Positions 1 through 9,227 of a DNA stretch of 64,000 bases are shown one piece after another (within the stretch, counting starts at the first letter, position 1; the number at the start of each line of letters is the position of its first letter). This stretch comes from VAZQ01 sp963816745 (lineage in GTDB: Bacteria; Pseudomonadota; Alphaproteobacteria; Rhizobiales; Xanthobacteraceae): contig CAWFLQ010000014.1 in assembly GCA_963816745.1 (NCBI GenBank), forward strand, positions 93,940 to 157,939. The letters are read 5' to 3'. The notes below the pieces were generated by a model. It did not search any database, was not told the origin of the DNA, and saw only the letters and a program-made list of their open reading frames with translations. Both the position numbers and the translations under genes were made by a program.

Positions 1-766
1 CGGTCGCGATGATGATGTGGCCGTCGGCGACCGGGAAGACCTGGTACGGCACGATGTTGGGATGGGCGTTGCCGATGCGTTTGGGAACCTCGCCGGAGAC
101 GAGGAAATTGAGTGCCTGATTGGCGAGCACGCCGACCTGGCTGTCGACGAGCGCGGTGTCCACGAGGCCGCCGCGGCCGGTGCGCTCGCGTTCGGCGAGG
201 GCCGCGAGGATACCGACTGCGGAATAGACGCCGGTGAAGATATCCGCGACCGGCACCCCGGTGCGCTGGGGCTCGCCGTCCGGCGCTCCTGTCAACTCCA
301 TGATGCCGCCCATGCCCTGGGCCATGAGATCGTAGCCTGCGCGCGCGGCGTAGGGGCCGGTCTGGCCGAAGCCTGTGATGGAGCAGTAGATCAGGCGCGG
401 ATTGTCCTTGGCCAGGCTCGTGTAATCGAGGCCGAACTTGGCAAGCCCGCCGACCTTGAAATTCTCGATCAGCACGTCGGAGCGCGCCGCGAGCTTGCGG
501 ACGATGCGCCGTCCGTCCTCGCTCTCGAAATCGAGCTCGATCGAGCGCTTGCCGCGATTGGTGGCGTGGAAATAGGCAGCGCCGAGATGGCCGCCGTCCG
601 CCGCCTCCACGAATGGGGGCCCCCAGCCGCGGGTGTCGTCGCCGGTCCCCTTGCGCTCGACCTTAACCACGTCGGCGCCCAGATCGGCCAGAATCTGCCC
701 TGCCCAGGGCCCCGCCAGGATGCGGGCAAGCTCGAGCACACGTAGTCCGGACAGTGGCCCCGGCAT
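1..766 (-). CDS. CaiB/BaiF family CoA-transferase (N-terminal part, cut by window edge)
   Basis: The reverse strand reads from ATG at 766 (start MPGPLSGLRVLEL) through about 255 codons to the window edge without a stop, so the C-terminal part lies outside. The N-terminus has the class III CoA-transferase pattern: RVLELARILAGPWAG, then LADLGADVVKVER, an HATNRGKRSIELD segment, RSDVLIENFKVG and YCSITGFGQTGPY. Class III enzymes move CoA between carboxylic acids through a catalytic Asp that normally lies about residue 165-170; that region (VDTALVDSQVG) is present. A strong Shine-Dalgarno (AGGGAGG) lies about 8 nt upstream of the ATG. The gene is divergent from malonyl-CoA decarboxylase, which suggests shared short-chain acyl-CoA metabolism, but the substrate cannot be read from sequence. 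Confidence 0.85.
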   Translation of the reverse strand, partial: MPGPLSGLRVLELARILAGPWAGQILADLGADVVKVERKGTGDDTRGWGPPFVEAADGGHLGAAYFHATNRGKRSIELDFESEDGRRIVRKLAARSDVLIENFKVGGLAKFGLDYTSLAKDNPRLIYCSITGFGQTGPYAARAGYDLMAQGMGGIMELTGAPDGEPQRTGVPVADIFTGVYSAVGILAALAERERTGRGGLVDTALVDSQVGVLANQALNFLVSGEVPKRIGNAHPNIVPYQVFPVADGHIIIAT

Positions 767-965
767 TAACCAATCCTCCCTAGAATGAACGGTGGCTATG
801 GGCAAAACCGCCGCTTCTGTGGCTTGCCCGCCCCCTCTTGTCCATAGCCCGCGGGAGCCCCGATTTGGGACGATTTGTGAGCTTGGCCCGCTGATTGGCA
901 CGATTTGTGGATTCGCCATGGGATCACTATTTATTCATCCTACCAGGCAAGAGATTCGGGCGCTC

Positions 966-2333
966 GTGACGACCTCCTTCTTCGGCGACATGCTCCAATC
1001 CATCGCGGAACGCGGCCGCGCGCTGATCGACCGCACGCGCGACCGGCGCGAGGTCGCCGAGCAGCGTTCGGCCAACCTCGCCCAGCTTTGCGAGGATCTG
1101 CTGTCGGGCCGCGGCGAAGCCTCCGGCGTCGCGCTCGCCCGCGAAATCCTCTCCCGCTATGGCGAGCTGACCACCGGCCCGCGCATTGCCTTCTTCGAGG
1201 CGCTGGCGAGCCGGTTCGGCGCCGACCGTACCCAGCTCAGCGCGGCGGCTACGGCTTGGCTCAACTCGCCCTCCGACGCCTCCGCATCCAAGCTCCATCA
1301 CGCGGCCGAGCCGCGGCGGCTCGAACTCTTCCGGCGCCTCAATCTCGCGCCGGGCGGAACGGCGGCGCTGGTGCGCATGCGCGAGCAACTGATCGATGCC
1401 ATGGATCATCGCGATGACCTCGCGGTCGTCGACAACGACTTCCTCCATCTGTTCTCGTCATGGTTCAACCGCGGCTTCCTGGTGCTGCGGAAAATCGACT
1501 GGTCGACGCCGGCGAGCCTGCTGGAGAAGATCATCCGCTACGAGGCGGTGCACGCGATCCGCGACTGGAACGACCTGCGCGCCCGCATCGATTCCCGCGA
1601 CCGGCGCTGCTACGCCTTCTTCCATCCGGCGCTGGTCGACGAACCCTTGATCTTCGTCGAGGTCGCGCTCACGCGCGGCATTCCAGGCGCGATCGAGCCG
1701 ATCCTCTCGGAGAAGCGCGAGCCGGTCGAGACCGACCGCGCGACGACGGCGGTGTTCTATTCGATCTCCAATTGCCAGCGCGGACTCGCCGGAGTGTCGT
1801 TCGGCCATTTCCTCATCAAGCAGGTGGTCGAAGAGGTCTGCCGCGAAATGCCGCGGCTCGCGACCTTCGTCACGCTGTCGCCGGCGCCGAACTTCGCCGA
1901 GTGGCTCAAGCGCGAGCGCGCCACCGAGGCATCGGTTGCCCTGAGCGACGAGGACCGCGACGCGCTCGCGGTGCTCGACCGCCCCGACTGGTGGCGGGAC
2001 GAGGAGACTGCGGAGGCAGTGCGGGAGCCGCTGTTGCGAGCGGCGGCCTGGTACTATCTGCGCGCCCGCACGCCGCGTGGCACGCCGCGCGATTCCGTCG
2101 CGCGCTTCCATCTCGGCAACGGCGCCCGGCTCGAGCGGCTCAACTTCATCGCGGACACGTCGGAGCGGGCGCTGCGCCAATCGCACGGGTTGATGGTCAA
2201 CTACCTCTATGACCTCGAGCACATCGAGAAGAACCACGAGGCCTACGCACAGCAGCGCGCGGTCGTTGCCGCGAGCGCGGTGACGCGCCTGGTGAAGGCC
2301 CCGGCACGCGACGTGGTGCCGGCGGGCAATTGA
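966..2333 (+). CDS. malonyl-CoA decarboxylase
   Basis: The protein is about 455 aa and matches the MCD family, which decarboxylates malonyl-CoA to acetyl-CoA. The N-terminal helical part (FFGDMLQSIAERGRALIDR) is followed by the GNAT-like catalytic domain. That domain holds the hallmark stretches EVALTRGIPGAIEPIL, AVFYSISNCQRGLAGVSFG, FLIKQVVEEV and TFVTLSPAPNFAEWL (Ser and neighbours of the active site). The C-terminus carries the conserved FHLGNGARLERLNF segment. I chose the GTG at 966 because family members begin close to the FFGD.LLRS motif. An in-frame ATG at 918 and the longer reading frame from 792 are less likely because their extra residues are low in family character. Divergent from the CoA-transferase; convergent with the SDR downstream. 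Confidence 0.9.
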   Translation: MTTSFFGDMLQSIAERGRALIDRTRDRREVAEQRSANLAQLCEDLLSGRGEASGVALAREILSRYGELTTGPRIAFFEALASRFGADRTQLSAAATAWLNSPSDASASKLHHAAEPRRLELFRRLNLAPGGTAALVRMREQLIDAMDHRDDLAVVDNDFLHLFSSWFNRGFLVLRKIDWSTPASLLEKIIRYEAVHAIRDWNDLRARIDSRDRRCYAFFHPALVDEPLIFVEVALTRGIPGAIEPILSEKREPVETDRATTAVFYSISNCQRGLAGVSFGHFLIKQVVEEVCREMPRLATFVTLSPAPNFAEWLKRERATEASVALSDEDRDALAVLDRPDWWRDEETAEAVREPLLRAAAWYYLRARTPRGTPRDSVARFHLGNGARLERLNFIADTSERALRQSHGLMVNYLYDLEHIEKNHEAYAQQRAVVAASAVTRLVKAPARDVVPAGN

Positions 2334-2339
2334 TGAAGC

Positions 2340-3041
2340 TTATGCCTTCCCGTAAACCGGCACGATGGCGCCGCGGGTGACGCGGTTCTCCGGCGACGCC
2401 AGGAACAGGATCGTCGCCGCCACCTCCTCGACCTTCGGCCAGGCGGCATGGTCGGCCTTCGGCATGGACTTTCGGTTCGCCGGAGTGTCCATGGTCGAAG
2501 GCGCAACCGCGTTGACCAGAATGTCCGTTTTCACGACTTCCTCGGCGAGCGCGACGGTGAGCGCCGCCACGGCGGCCTTGCTGGTGGTATAGGCGACCAT
2601 GCCGGCGCCGGCGCGCCACTCCAGCGCCGGCCGGGTCGCGACATTGACGATACGTCCGCCCCCGCCGACCCGGGTCATGGCATTGACGGCGGCCCGGCAG
2701 CAGAGAAACGCGGTCACGAAGTTCATGTCCACCTGCTGCATCAGATCGGATTTCGTGGTCTCGCCGAGCGGTGCCATGGCGAAGCCGCCGGCAATATGGA
2801 TCGATGCCCACAGGTCAGGCACGCCGTCATAGAGCCGGGCCACCGCGGCCTCTTCGGTCAGCTCGATGTCGGCGACGAGCCTGACCTGCGCATGATCGCG
2901 GAACGCAAAGCGGTCGGCTTCCGCCGCGTTGATGTACGGCACGTGACAGACGGCGCCCGCGTCGATCAGCGCCCGTACCATTGCGCTGCCGAGGGCGCCG
3001 GTTCCGCCGGTCACGACGACATGGCGGTCGCGGTAGTCCAT
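2340..3041 (-). CDS. SDR family NAD(P)-dependent oxidoreductase
   Basis: About 233 aa with a Rossmann dinucleotide site TGGTGALG at residues 11-18 and the catalytic YTTSK (YxxxK) near residue 155. The NAG-like motif appears as HIAGG. The segment expected to carry the catalytic Ser reads IVNVATRPALEW, so a Thr (or no Ser) stands where most classical SDRs have NISS. Start chosen at MDYRDRH because it is preceded by GGGAGAG and the glycine motif follows at the usual distance; an upstream extension to 3131 has no SDR character. It ends 6 nt from the end of the convergent malonyl-CoA decarboxylase gene. Substrate unknown; the odd active site makes a normal carbonyl reductase role uncertain. Confidence 0.85.
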   Translation of the reverse strand: MDYRDRHVVVTGGTGALGSAMVRALIDAGAVCHVPYINAAEADRFAFRDHAQVRLVADIELTEEAAVARLYDGVPDLWASIHIAGGFAMAPLGETTKSDLMQQVDMNFVTAFLCCRAAVNAMTRVGGGGRIVNVATRPALEWRAGAGMVAYTTSKAAVAALTVALAEEVVKTDILVNAVAPSTMDTPANRKSMPKADHAAWPKVEEVAATILFLASPENRVTRGAIVPVYGKA

Positions 3042-3154
3042 CGGTCTCTCCCGTCTGGGTGGAGTCATCATCGCCGCGGGTGCGGCCAATGCAAGGCTGC
3101 ACTTGAGGCCTTGTACCCGGCCGCGCCACACTGCGCCAAAAGGAATCAGCAGAT

Positions 3155-4664
3155 ATGGCCGACTTCGATCTCGCCATTGTGGGCGGTGGCATCAACGGCA
3201 CCGGGCATCGCCCGCGACGCCGCCGGGCGGGGCTTGCGCGTTCTGCTGGTCGAGCAGGCCGATCTCGCGTCCGGCACGTCGTCGGCCTCCACCAAGCTCA
3301 TCCACGGCGGCTTGCGCTATGTCGAGCAGGGATGGCTGCGGCTGGTGCGCGAGGCGCTCATCGAGCGCGAGGTGATGCTGCGCATGGCGCCGCACCTCAT
3401 CCGGCCGCTGCGCTTCGTGCTGCCGCCCGAGCCCGAGATGCGCCCGGCCTGGATGCTGCGCTTGGGGCTGTTCATCTACGACCATCTCGGCGGACGAAAG
3501 ATTCTGCCCGCGACCCGCACCGTCGATCTCGCCGATGATCCGCTCGGTGCGCCGCTCAAACGACCGCCTGGACGGGGCTTCGAATATTCCGATTGTTTCG
3601 CGGACGACTCGCGGCTGGTGGTGCTCAATGCGGTCGATGCCGCCGAGCGTGGCGCGGTGATCCGCACGCGCACGCGCTGCATCGGCCTGGAGCGCGGGGA
3701 CGTCTGGCGGCTGGTGCTCGACGTTCGCGGCCGGCGCGACACTGCGACCGCCCGCGTTCTGGTCAACGCCACCGGCCCGTGGATCAAGCTGTTCGCGGAA
3801 ACCGTGCTGCAACCGGCCGCAGCCCGTGCCCGCGCGGCTCGACAAGGGCAGCCACATCGTGGTGCGGCGCCTGTTCGACCACGATCGCGCTTACATCTTC
3901 CCGACGCGCGACGACCGTGTGGTCTTCGCGCTGCCGTTCGAGCGGGACTTCACGCTGATCGGAACCACCGATCGCGGCTTCGCGGGCGATCCCGGCGAGG
4001 TCAGGCCGGGCGCGGACGAGATCGGCTATCTCTGCGCCACGGCGAACCAGCATTTCCGTACGACGATCAGCGCTGCCGACGTGGTCTGGTCGTTCGCCGG
4101 CGTTCGCTCCTGTACGAGGACGGCTCCAAGCGGGCGCAGGATGTCAGCCGCGACTATGTCCTGGCATTGGACGAGCGCGCAGGCGAGGCGCCGCTGCTGA
4201 GCGTCTACGGCGGCAAGATCACCACCTATCGGCGTCTGGCCGAGCAGGCGCTGGACCGTCTCGCCCATGTCCTCGAGGTTGGTCCGGCATGGACCGTGGA
4301 CTCGCATCTGCCCGGCGGCGAGTTTCCTCACGACGGGCTCGACGCGCTGGTGGCGAAGACGCGCAAGTCGCGGCCGTTCCTTCGCGAGGAGCACGCGCAG
4401 CGTCTGGTGCGCGCCTACGGCACGCGCGTCGAGCGCGTGCTCGGCCCGGCGCGGCGCATGGAGGACCTCGGGCCCCGCCTCGGCGCCGACCTCACCGGCG
4501 CGGAGGTGCGCTATCTGATGGACCGGGAATGGGCGCAGACCGAGGACGACGTGCTGTGGCGGCGCAGCAAACTCGGTTTGCGCGTCTCGCCCGAGGAGCG
4601 CGAGCGCCTGGGGAAGTTCATGGCAGGCGCCATCGGCGCCGGCCATGGCGGAAGCGCCGCCTGA
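3155..4664 (+). CDS. glpD: glycerol-3-phosphate dehydrogenase, FAD-dependent (frameshifted)
   Basis: GlpD oxidises sn-glycerol-3-phosphate to dihydroxyacetone phosphate at the membrane and passes electrons to quinone. The N-terminus has the FAD site IVGGGINGTGIARDAAGRG, then TKLIHGGLRYVEQGW and later VNATGPW, KGSHIVVRRL, ALPFERDFTLIGTTD, DVVWSFAGVR, LLSVYGGKITTYR. The reading frame changes at about 3200 (extra G in a GGG run), about 3812 (extra C) and about 4110 (one C missing). Similarity continues directly across each point, so the gene is complete apart from three single-base changes. Length about 500 aa is normal for the family. It is followed by a palindrome pair, a receiver protein and glpK, giving a glycerol utilisation locus. 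I read the indels as probable sequence errors. Confidence 0.88.
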
Positions 4665-4680
4665 GAGAGCGGCGTGCGCG

Positions 4681-4847
4681 CTAGTGGTCCGATTCCGAAG
4701 TTCGTACGCACTTGCAGCACGTTCGGATACGAACTTCGGAATCTAAAGACCACTAGCAACTCTATGATTCTAGTGCCCCTTTTGAACCCGAAGTTCGCGA
4801 TCGCATTTGCCGCTTGTTGTGCGCGAACTTCGGGTTCGGGGCACTAG
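4681..4847. repeat. paired CTAG-bounded hairpins, copy A
   Basis: Two imperfect palindromes, 4681-4756 and 4770-4847, each start and end with CTAG and have arms of about 26 nt around a loop of about 21 nt. The spacer CAACTCTATGATT separates them. Unit 1 arms start CTAGTGGTCC and unit 2 arms start CTAGTGCCCC. Both contain CCGAAGTTCG. The arm next to the spacer in each unit carries an extra TTT/TTTT that bulges out of the stem. The same architecture recurs at 7843, 17703 and 62161, with a half copy at 35945. It lies between glpD and the receiver gene. Confidence 0.9.
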
Positions 4848-4955
4848 GATTGCTACAATTTTAGCGATCCGCTTCACGGCATTCTAAGCCAGAAATGTTC
4901 TCCTGCTGGTGCGGAAATACAGCCGGTCCCAGAAGCCGGCGGTTTCGTTTGCGGG

Positions 4956-5538
4956 ATGCGTATGGATACGGCCACCGAAGACGTCAAAGCCCTGCTTGCG
5001 ACGATCAAGGTTCTTGTCGTCGACGACGAGTACTATACGCGCAAGGTCATCCGCACGCTGCTGCTCACCATGGGCTGTACCAAGATCCACGAAGCCGGCG
5101 ACGGCCCGAGCGGTCTCGAGGCGATCCGCAACATCTCCCCCGACATCGTGCTGCTCGATTGGGAAATGCCGGGCATGGACGGCGGCGAGTTCGTGCGCCG
5201 GGTGCGCTCCCCCGGCACATTTCCACTGCCGGCCGTGCCGATCATCATGCTGACCGGGACACGGCGAGCGTTCGCGCGTGCTCGAGGCGGTGCGCCTCGG
5301 GGTGCATGAATTCCTGCTCAAGCCGGTGTCGAGCAGCGCCCTGCAGGCCCGCATGCTCTCGGTGCTCACCAAGCCGCGCAACATCGTCAAGCGCGGCGAC
5401 TATTACGGGCCCGAGCCGCGCAAGATCGCGACCTACAAGCCGGAAGCCGACAACTACCGGCCGGAGGTCGATCGCTACAAGCTCGACGCTTCGCCGGCCA
5501 GCGAGCCATCCCCCGGCCACGTGATTTCCGCGAATTGA
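4956..5538 (+). CDS. CheY-like response regulator receiver protein (frameshifted), paralogue 1
   Basis: A single receiver domain with a short C-terminal tail, about 193 aa after correction. Acidic pocket VVDDE, phospho-acceptor Asp in IVLLDWEMPGMDG, Thr in MLTG and Lys in LLKPVSS are all present. One extra G in a GGG run near 5260 breaks the frame; similarity resumes as GERSRVLEAVRLGVHEF. No DNA-binding domain follows. Instead comes a tail with the motif RGDYYGPEPRK and a repetitive Y/P/E/D-rich stretch (YKPEADNYRPEVDRYK). The second paralogue at 7295-7822 has the same RGDYYGPEPR motif, so the tail is a family feature. It probably acts by phosphorylation-dependent protein contact. The partner kinase is not next to it. 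Confidence 0.85.
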
Positions 5539-5642
5539 CGCCGGCGCGCGTAAGCGTGATCGCGGCTCCGTTGCGGCATGATCCGCGGGCTTGATTGCAT
5601 TCTCGAAACCGGCTTCCCTCCCGATGAATACGGGGGAAGCGC

Positions 5643-7140
5643 TTGCCGGATCATCTTCTCGCCATCGACCAGGGAACGACCTCGACGCGCGCCATCCTGT
5701 TCGATGCCGCGCTGGCGCCGGTCGCGACCGCGCAGCAGGAATTCGCCGCAGATCTATCCGGCGCCCGGCCTGGTCGAGCACGATCCCGAAGCGATCTGGA
5801 CGACGACGGTCGCGACCGTGCGCGCGGCGCATGGCGAAGGCGGGCGTCGGCGCAAAGGACATCGCCGCGCTCGGCATCACCAATCAGCGCGAGACCACGA
5901 TCGTCTGGGACCGGGCGACCGGCCGACCCATCCACAACGCCATCGTCTGGCAGGACCGCCGCACGGCCGACGCCTGCGCGGCGCTGCGGCAGGCCGGGCA
6001 CGAGACCGCGATCGCGGCTCGCACCGGGCTGCTGCTCGATCCCTATTTCTCCGCCACCAAGATCGCCTGGCTGCTCGATCACGTCGCGGGCGCGCGCGAG
6101 GCGGCGCGAGGCCGGCCGGCTCGCCTTCGGCACCGTCGACAGTTTCCTGCTCTGGCGGCTGACCGGCGGCAAGGTGCATGCGACCGATGCCACCAATGCC
6201 GCGCGCACGCTGCTGCTCGATATCCGCAGCGGGCGCTGGGACGCGGACCTCTGCGAATTGTTCGGTGTCCCTTCAGCCCTGCTGCCGGAGGTACGCGATT
6301 GCGCCGGCGAGTTCGGAACGACGTCGCCGGACCTGTTCGGCGGGCCGATCCGCATCCTGGGGATGGCGGGCGACCAGCAGGCGGCGACGGTCGGGCAGGG
6401 CTGCTTCACGCCCGGCATGATGAAGGCGACCTACGGCACCGGCTGCTTCGCGCTGCTCAACACCGGCGCCGCGCCGGTCGCGTCGAAGAACCGCCTGCTC
6501 ACCACCATCGCCTACCAGCTCGGCGGCAAGCGGACCTACGCGCTCGAAGGCGCGATCTTCATCGCCGGCGCCGCGGTGCAATGGCTGCGCGACGCGCTCA
6601 AGGTGATCGGCGCCGCGCCCGACGTGAACGCGCTCGCCGCCGCGGCCGATCCGGCGGAGGAGGTCTATCTCGTTCCCGCCTTCGTCGGGCTCGGTGCGCC
6701 CTGGTGGGACGCGCAGGCGCGCGGCGCACTCTTCGGCCTCACCCGCAAGTCCGGCGTCCCGGAGCTTGCGCGCGCGACGCTCGAGGCGGTCGGCTACCAG
6801 ACCCGCGACCTGCTGGATGCGATGCGCGCCGACTGGCCGGCGGCGGGAAGCGATACGGTGTTGCGCGTCGACGGCGGCATGGCGGCGAGCGACGTCACCA
6901 TGCAATTCGTCGCCGACATTCTGGCCGCGCCGGTCGACCGTCCGGTCGTCATGGAGACGACCGCGCTCGGCGCCGCCTATCTCGCGGGCCAGGCCGCCGG
7001 CTTGTGCCCGGACTTGCCGGGCTTCGCCGCGATGTGGAAGCGCGAGCGGCGCTTCGAGCCCGGCATGGACGCGAACGACGCGAGAGCGCAAATGGGCGGG
7101 CTGGCGCGATGCGGTCGCGCGTACGCTGACCCGGCCATGA
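5643..7140 (+). CDS. glpK: glycerol kinase (frameshifted)
   Basis: GlpK phosphorylates glycerol to sn-glycerol-3-phosphate, the substrate of the nearby GlpD. FGGY-family landmarks are clear: AIDQGTTSTRAILFD at the N-terminus, LGITNQRETT, NAIVWQDRRT, GTVDSFLLWRLTGG, GMAGDQQAATVGQ, MKATYGTGCF, and the FGGY-C signature region VDGGMAASDVTMQFVAD. The start is TTG at 5643 behind GGGGGAAG. Frame changes occur at about 5750, 5840 and 6105. A further one at about 7090 replaces the normal C-terminus, which in the other frame reads KWAGWRDAVARTLTRP and stops at 7140. Length about 499 aa is normal. The indels look like sequence errors because every piece of the protein is present in order. Confidence 0.88.
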
Positions 7141-7294
7141 ACGATCGACAGATTGATTGATGCCAGGGTTAACTTTGTCTTGATTCGGGCCACGGCCCAG
7201 CGCCGTCTGCACCATTTGGTAAGGCTGCACCTTTACCCCGCCGAAAGGCCAAAATGGTGAAATTCCCGCCGGTCCGACGGGTGAGTTCTGTTTC

Positions 7295-7822
7295 ATGTCG
7301 ATGTCGAAGAGCGAGATCGAGGCGCTCATCCATTCGCTCGGGGTCTTGGTCGTCGACAACAGCCAGTTCATGCGCCGGATCGTGCGCACGCTCCTGCTCA
7401 ATGTCGGCGTCAAGGATGTCTACGAGGCAAGCGACGGCCTCGCCGGGCTCGAGGCCATCCGTACCATCGGGCCGGACATCGTTATCCTCGACTGGGAATT
7501 GCCGCTGCTCAACGGCGCCGAGCTCGTGCGCATCGTGCGATCGCCCGACGTTTTCCCGATGCCGCACGTGCCGATCATCATGTTGAGCGCCCATGGCGAA
7601 CGCTGGCGTGTGGTGGAAGCGTCGCGGATCGGCGTGAACGAGTATCTGGTGAAGCCCATTTCCGCCAAAGCGCTGTTCGATCGTATGGTTTCGATCCTGG
7701 TCAAGCCACGTCCGATCGTGCGCCGCGGCGACTACTACGGTCCGGAGCCGCGCCGACAATTTTCCGACCCGATCCGCAAGCCCATTCTCGCCCCGGCGCC
7801 TGACGGCACGCCCATCAACTGA
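7295..7822 (+). CDS. CheY-like response regulator receiver protein, paralogue 2
   Basis: 175 aa, one receiver domain plus a tail of about 45 residues. Phospho-acceptor Asp in IVILDWELPLLNG and Lys in YLVKPIS are conserved. The acidic pair reads VVDNS, so the second pocket Asp is Asn, which may alter Mg2+ binding or autophosphatase behaviour. The tail contains RRGDYYGPEPRR as in paralogue 1. The two proteins share order, length and flanking position around glpK, so this is a local duplication that has diverged. The leader regions also look alike (GGTGmGGAAAT-type sequence and GCCGGTCC shortly before both starts). Output role unknown. Confidence 0.88.
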   Translation: MSMSKSEIEALIHSLGVLVVDNSQFMRRIVRTLLLNVGVKDVYEASDGLAGLEAIRTIGPDIVILDWELPLLNGAELVRIVRSPDVFPMPHVPIIMLSAHGERWRVVEASRIGVNEYLVKPISAKALFDRMVSILVKPRPIVRRGDYYGPEPRRQFSDPIRKPILAPAPDGTPIN

Positions 7823-7842
7823 ACATTGCGCAATCCCCTCCG

Positions 7843-8009
7843 CTAGTGTGGCGGATTTGACGTTCCTACCAGTGTTGCAGCGAGTTCGTCGTAGGAACGT
7901 CAAATCCAAAGCCACACTAGAATCATTGAGTTACTAGTGTCCCTTTGGTTCCGACGTTCGTAAAAGTGCGTGCTGCTAAATGATACGAACGTCGGAACCG
8001 GGACACTAG
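7843..8009. repeat. paired CTAG-bounded hairpins, copy B
   Basis: Units 7843-7920 and 7934-8009, separated by AATCATTGAGTTA, which is the reverse complement of the spacer type in copies A and C. Unit 1 arms start CTAGTGTGGC and contain GGATTTGACGTTCC. Unit 2 arms start CTAGTGTCCC and contain GGTTCCGACGTTCG. The inner arm of each unit has the extra TTT. Copy C at 17703 is the same pair in the opposite orientation. The element fills the gap between the receiver gene and the ABC transporter operon. Confidence 0.9.
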
Positions 8010-8049
8010 TGATTGAGCCGCACGCCGCATGCCGTTATAGCGTGGCGGC

Positions 8050-9216
8050 ATGGGGAGCCTCGATACCCGAAACGATCCGAACGGGCGTGACGCGCGCCGG
8101 GCCTTCGCGCCCTGGGCGGACCCCGGGGCGCGCCCGCTGCTGCGGTTCGACGGCGTGAGCAAGCATTTCTCCGGCATCGCCGCGGTCGAGCGCGTGTCGC
8201 TCGATATTTTCCCCGGCGAATTCTTTGCGCTGCTCGGCCCTTCGGGCTGCGGCAAGACCACGCTGCTGCGCATGCTCGCCGGCTTCGAGACGCCGGACGA
8301 GGGACGCATCCTGCTCGACGGGGAGGATATCGCGCCCGTGCCGCCCCATCGGCGGCCGGTCAACATGATGTTCCAGAGCTATGCGCTGTTTCCGCATCTC
8401 ACCGTCGAGGGCAATGTCGCCTTCGGGCTCAAGCAGGAGGGCCTGCCCAGGGATGAGATCGCGACGCGCGTCGCGGAGATGCTGGCGCTGGTCAAGCTCG
8501 AAGGACTCGGCAAGCGCAAGCCGCACCAGCTCTCCGGCGGCCAGCGCCAGCGCGTCGCGCTTGCACGCTCGCTGGCGAAGCGGCCGCGCGTCCTCCTGCT
8601 CGACGAGCCGCTCGCGGCGCTCGACAAGAAGCTGCGCGGCGAGACCCAGTTCGAGCTGATGCAGCTGCAGGAGAAGCTCGGCCTGACCTTCATCATCGTC
8701 ACCCACGACCAGCAGGAGGCGATGACGGTCGCCGACCGCATCGGCGTGATGGATCATGGCCGCCTGATCCAGGTCGCCACGCCGCCAGAAATCTACGAGC
8801 AGCCGAATTCGCGCTGGGTCGCGGAGTTCATCGGCGACGTCAACCTGATCGAAGGTCGTGTGGTCGAGGCGGGATCGGCCGGGACGGTGATCGCGAGCGC
8901 CGCGGCCGGGCAGCTGCGTGCGAGCGCGCCTGTGCAAGCGCAGCCGGGCGATACCGTGTGGGTCGCGCTGCGGCCGGAGAAAGTGCGCATCGCGCGCGAG
9001 CCCCCGGCAACGGCGGGGGAGAATTGCGTGGCCGGGGAGGTGCGAAACATCGGCTATCTCGGCGATGTCTCGATCTATCAGGTGCGACTCGACAACGGCT
9101 TCGTCATCAAGGCTGCGCTCGCCAACATGACGCGGCTGGTGGAGCGGTCGATCGGCTGGGATGACCGGGTGTGGCTGACCTGGGCACCGGAAGCCGCCAT
9201 GGTGCTGACGCGATAG
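8050..9216 (+). CDS. ABC transporter ATP-binding protein, spermidine/putrescine type (PotA/PotG-like)
   Basis: 388 aa. Walker A GPSGCGKTT, Q-loop in MMFQSYALFPH, signature LSGGQRQRVALARSLA, Walker B RVLLLDEPLAALD and switch His in IIVTHDQQEA are all present. A C-terminal TOBE-type domain (residues about 290-380, with VALRPEKVRIAR) is typical of MOI/CUT subfamily polyamine importers. About 35 residues precede the nucleotide-binding fold. The gene is 11 nt upstream of two permease genes of the same class, forming an ATPase-permease-permease operon. No periplasmic PotF/PotD-like protein is encoded beside it, so substrate assignment rests on family only. Confidence 0.9.
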   Translation: MGSLDTRNDPNGRDARRAFAPWADPGARPLLRFDGVSKHFSGIAAVERVSLDIFPGEFFALLGPSGCGKTTLLRMLAGFETPDEGRILLDGEDIAPVPPHRRPVNMMFQSYALFPHLTVEGNVAFGLKQEGLPRDEIATRVAEMLALVKLEGLGKRKPHQLSGGQRQRVALARSLAKRPRVLLLDEPLAALDKKLRGETQFELMQLQEKLGLTFIIVTHDQQEAMTVADRIGVMDHGRLIQVATPPEIYEQPNSRWVAEFIGDVNLIEGRVVEAGSAGTVIASAAAGQLRASAPVQAQPGDTVWVALRPEKVRIAREPPATAGENCVAGEVRNIGYLGDVSIYQVRLDNGFVIKAALANMTRLVERSIGWDDRVWLTWAPEAAMVLTR

Positions 9217-9227
9217 GCGAGGGCGGC

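Noticed and set aside
792..965. Upstream start at 792 for malonyl-CoA decarboxylase
   Set aside because: The added residues contain a short direct repeat (ACGATTTGTG) and no family similarity; the GTG at 966 matches the expected N-terminus.
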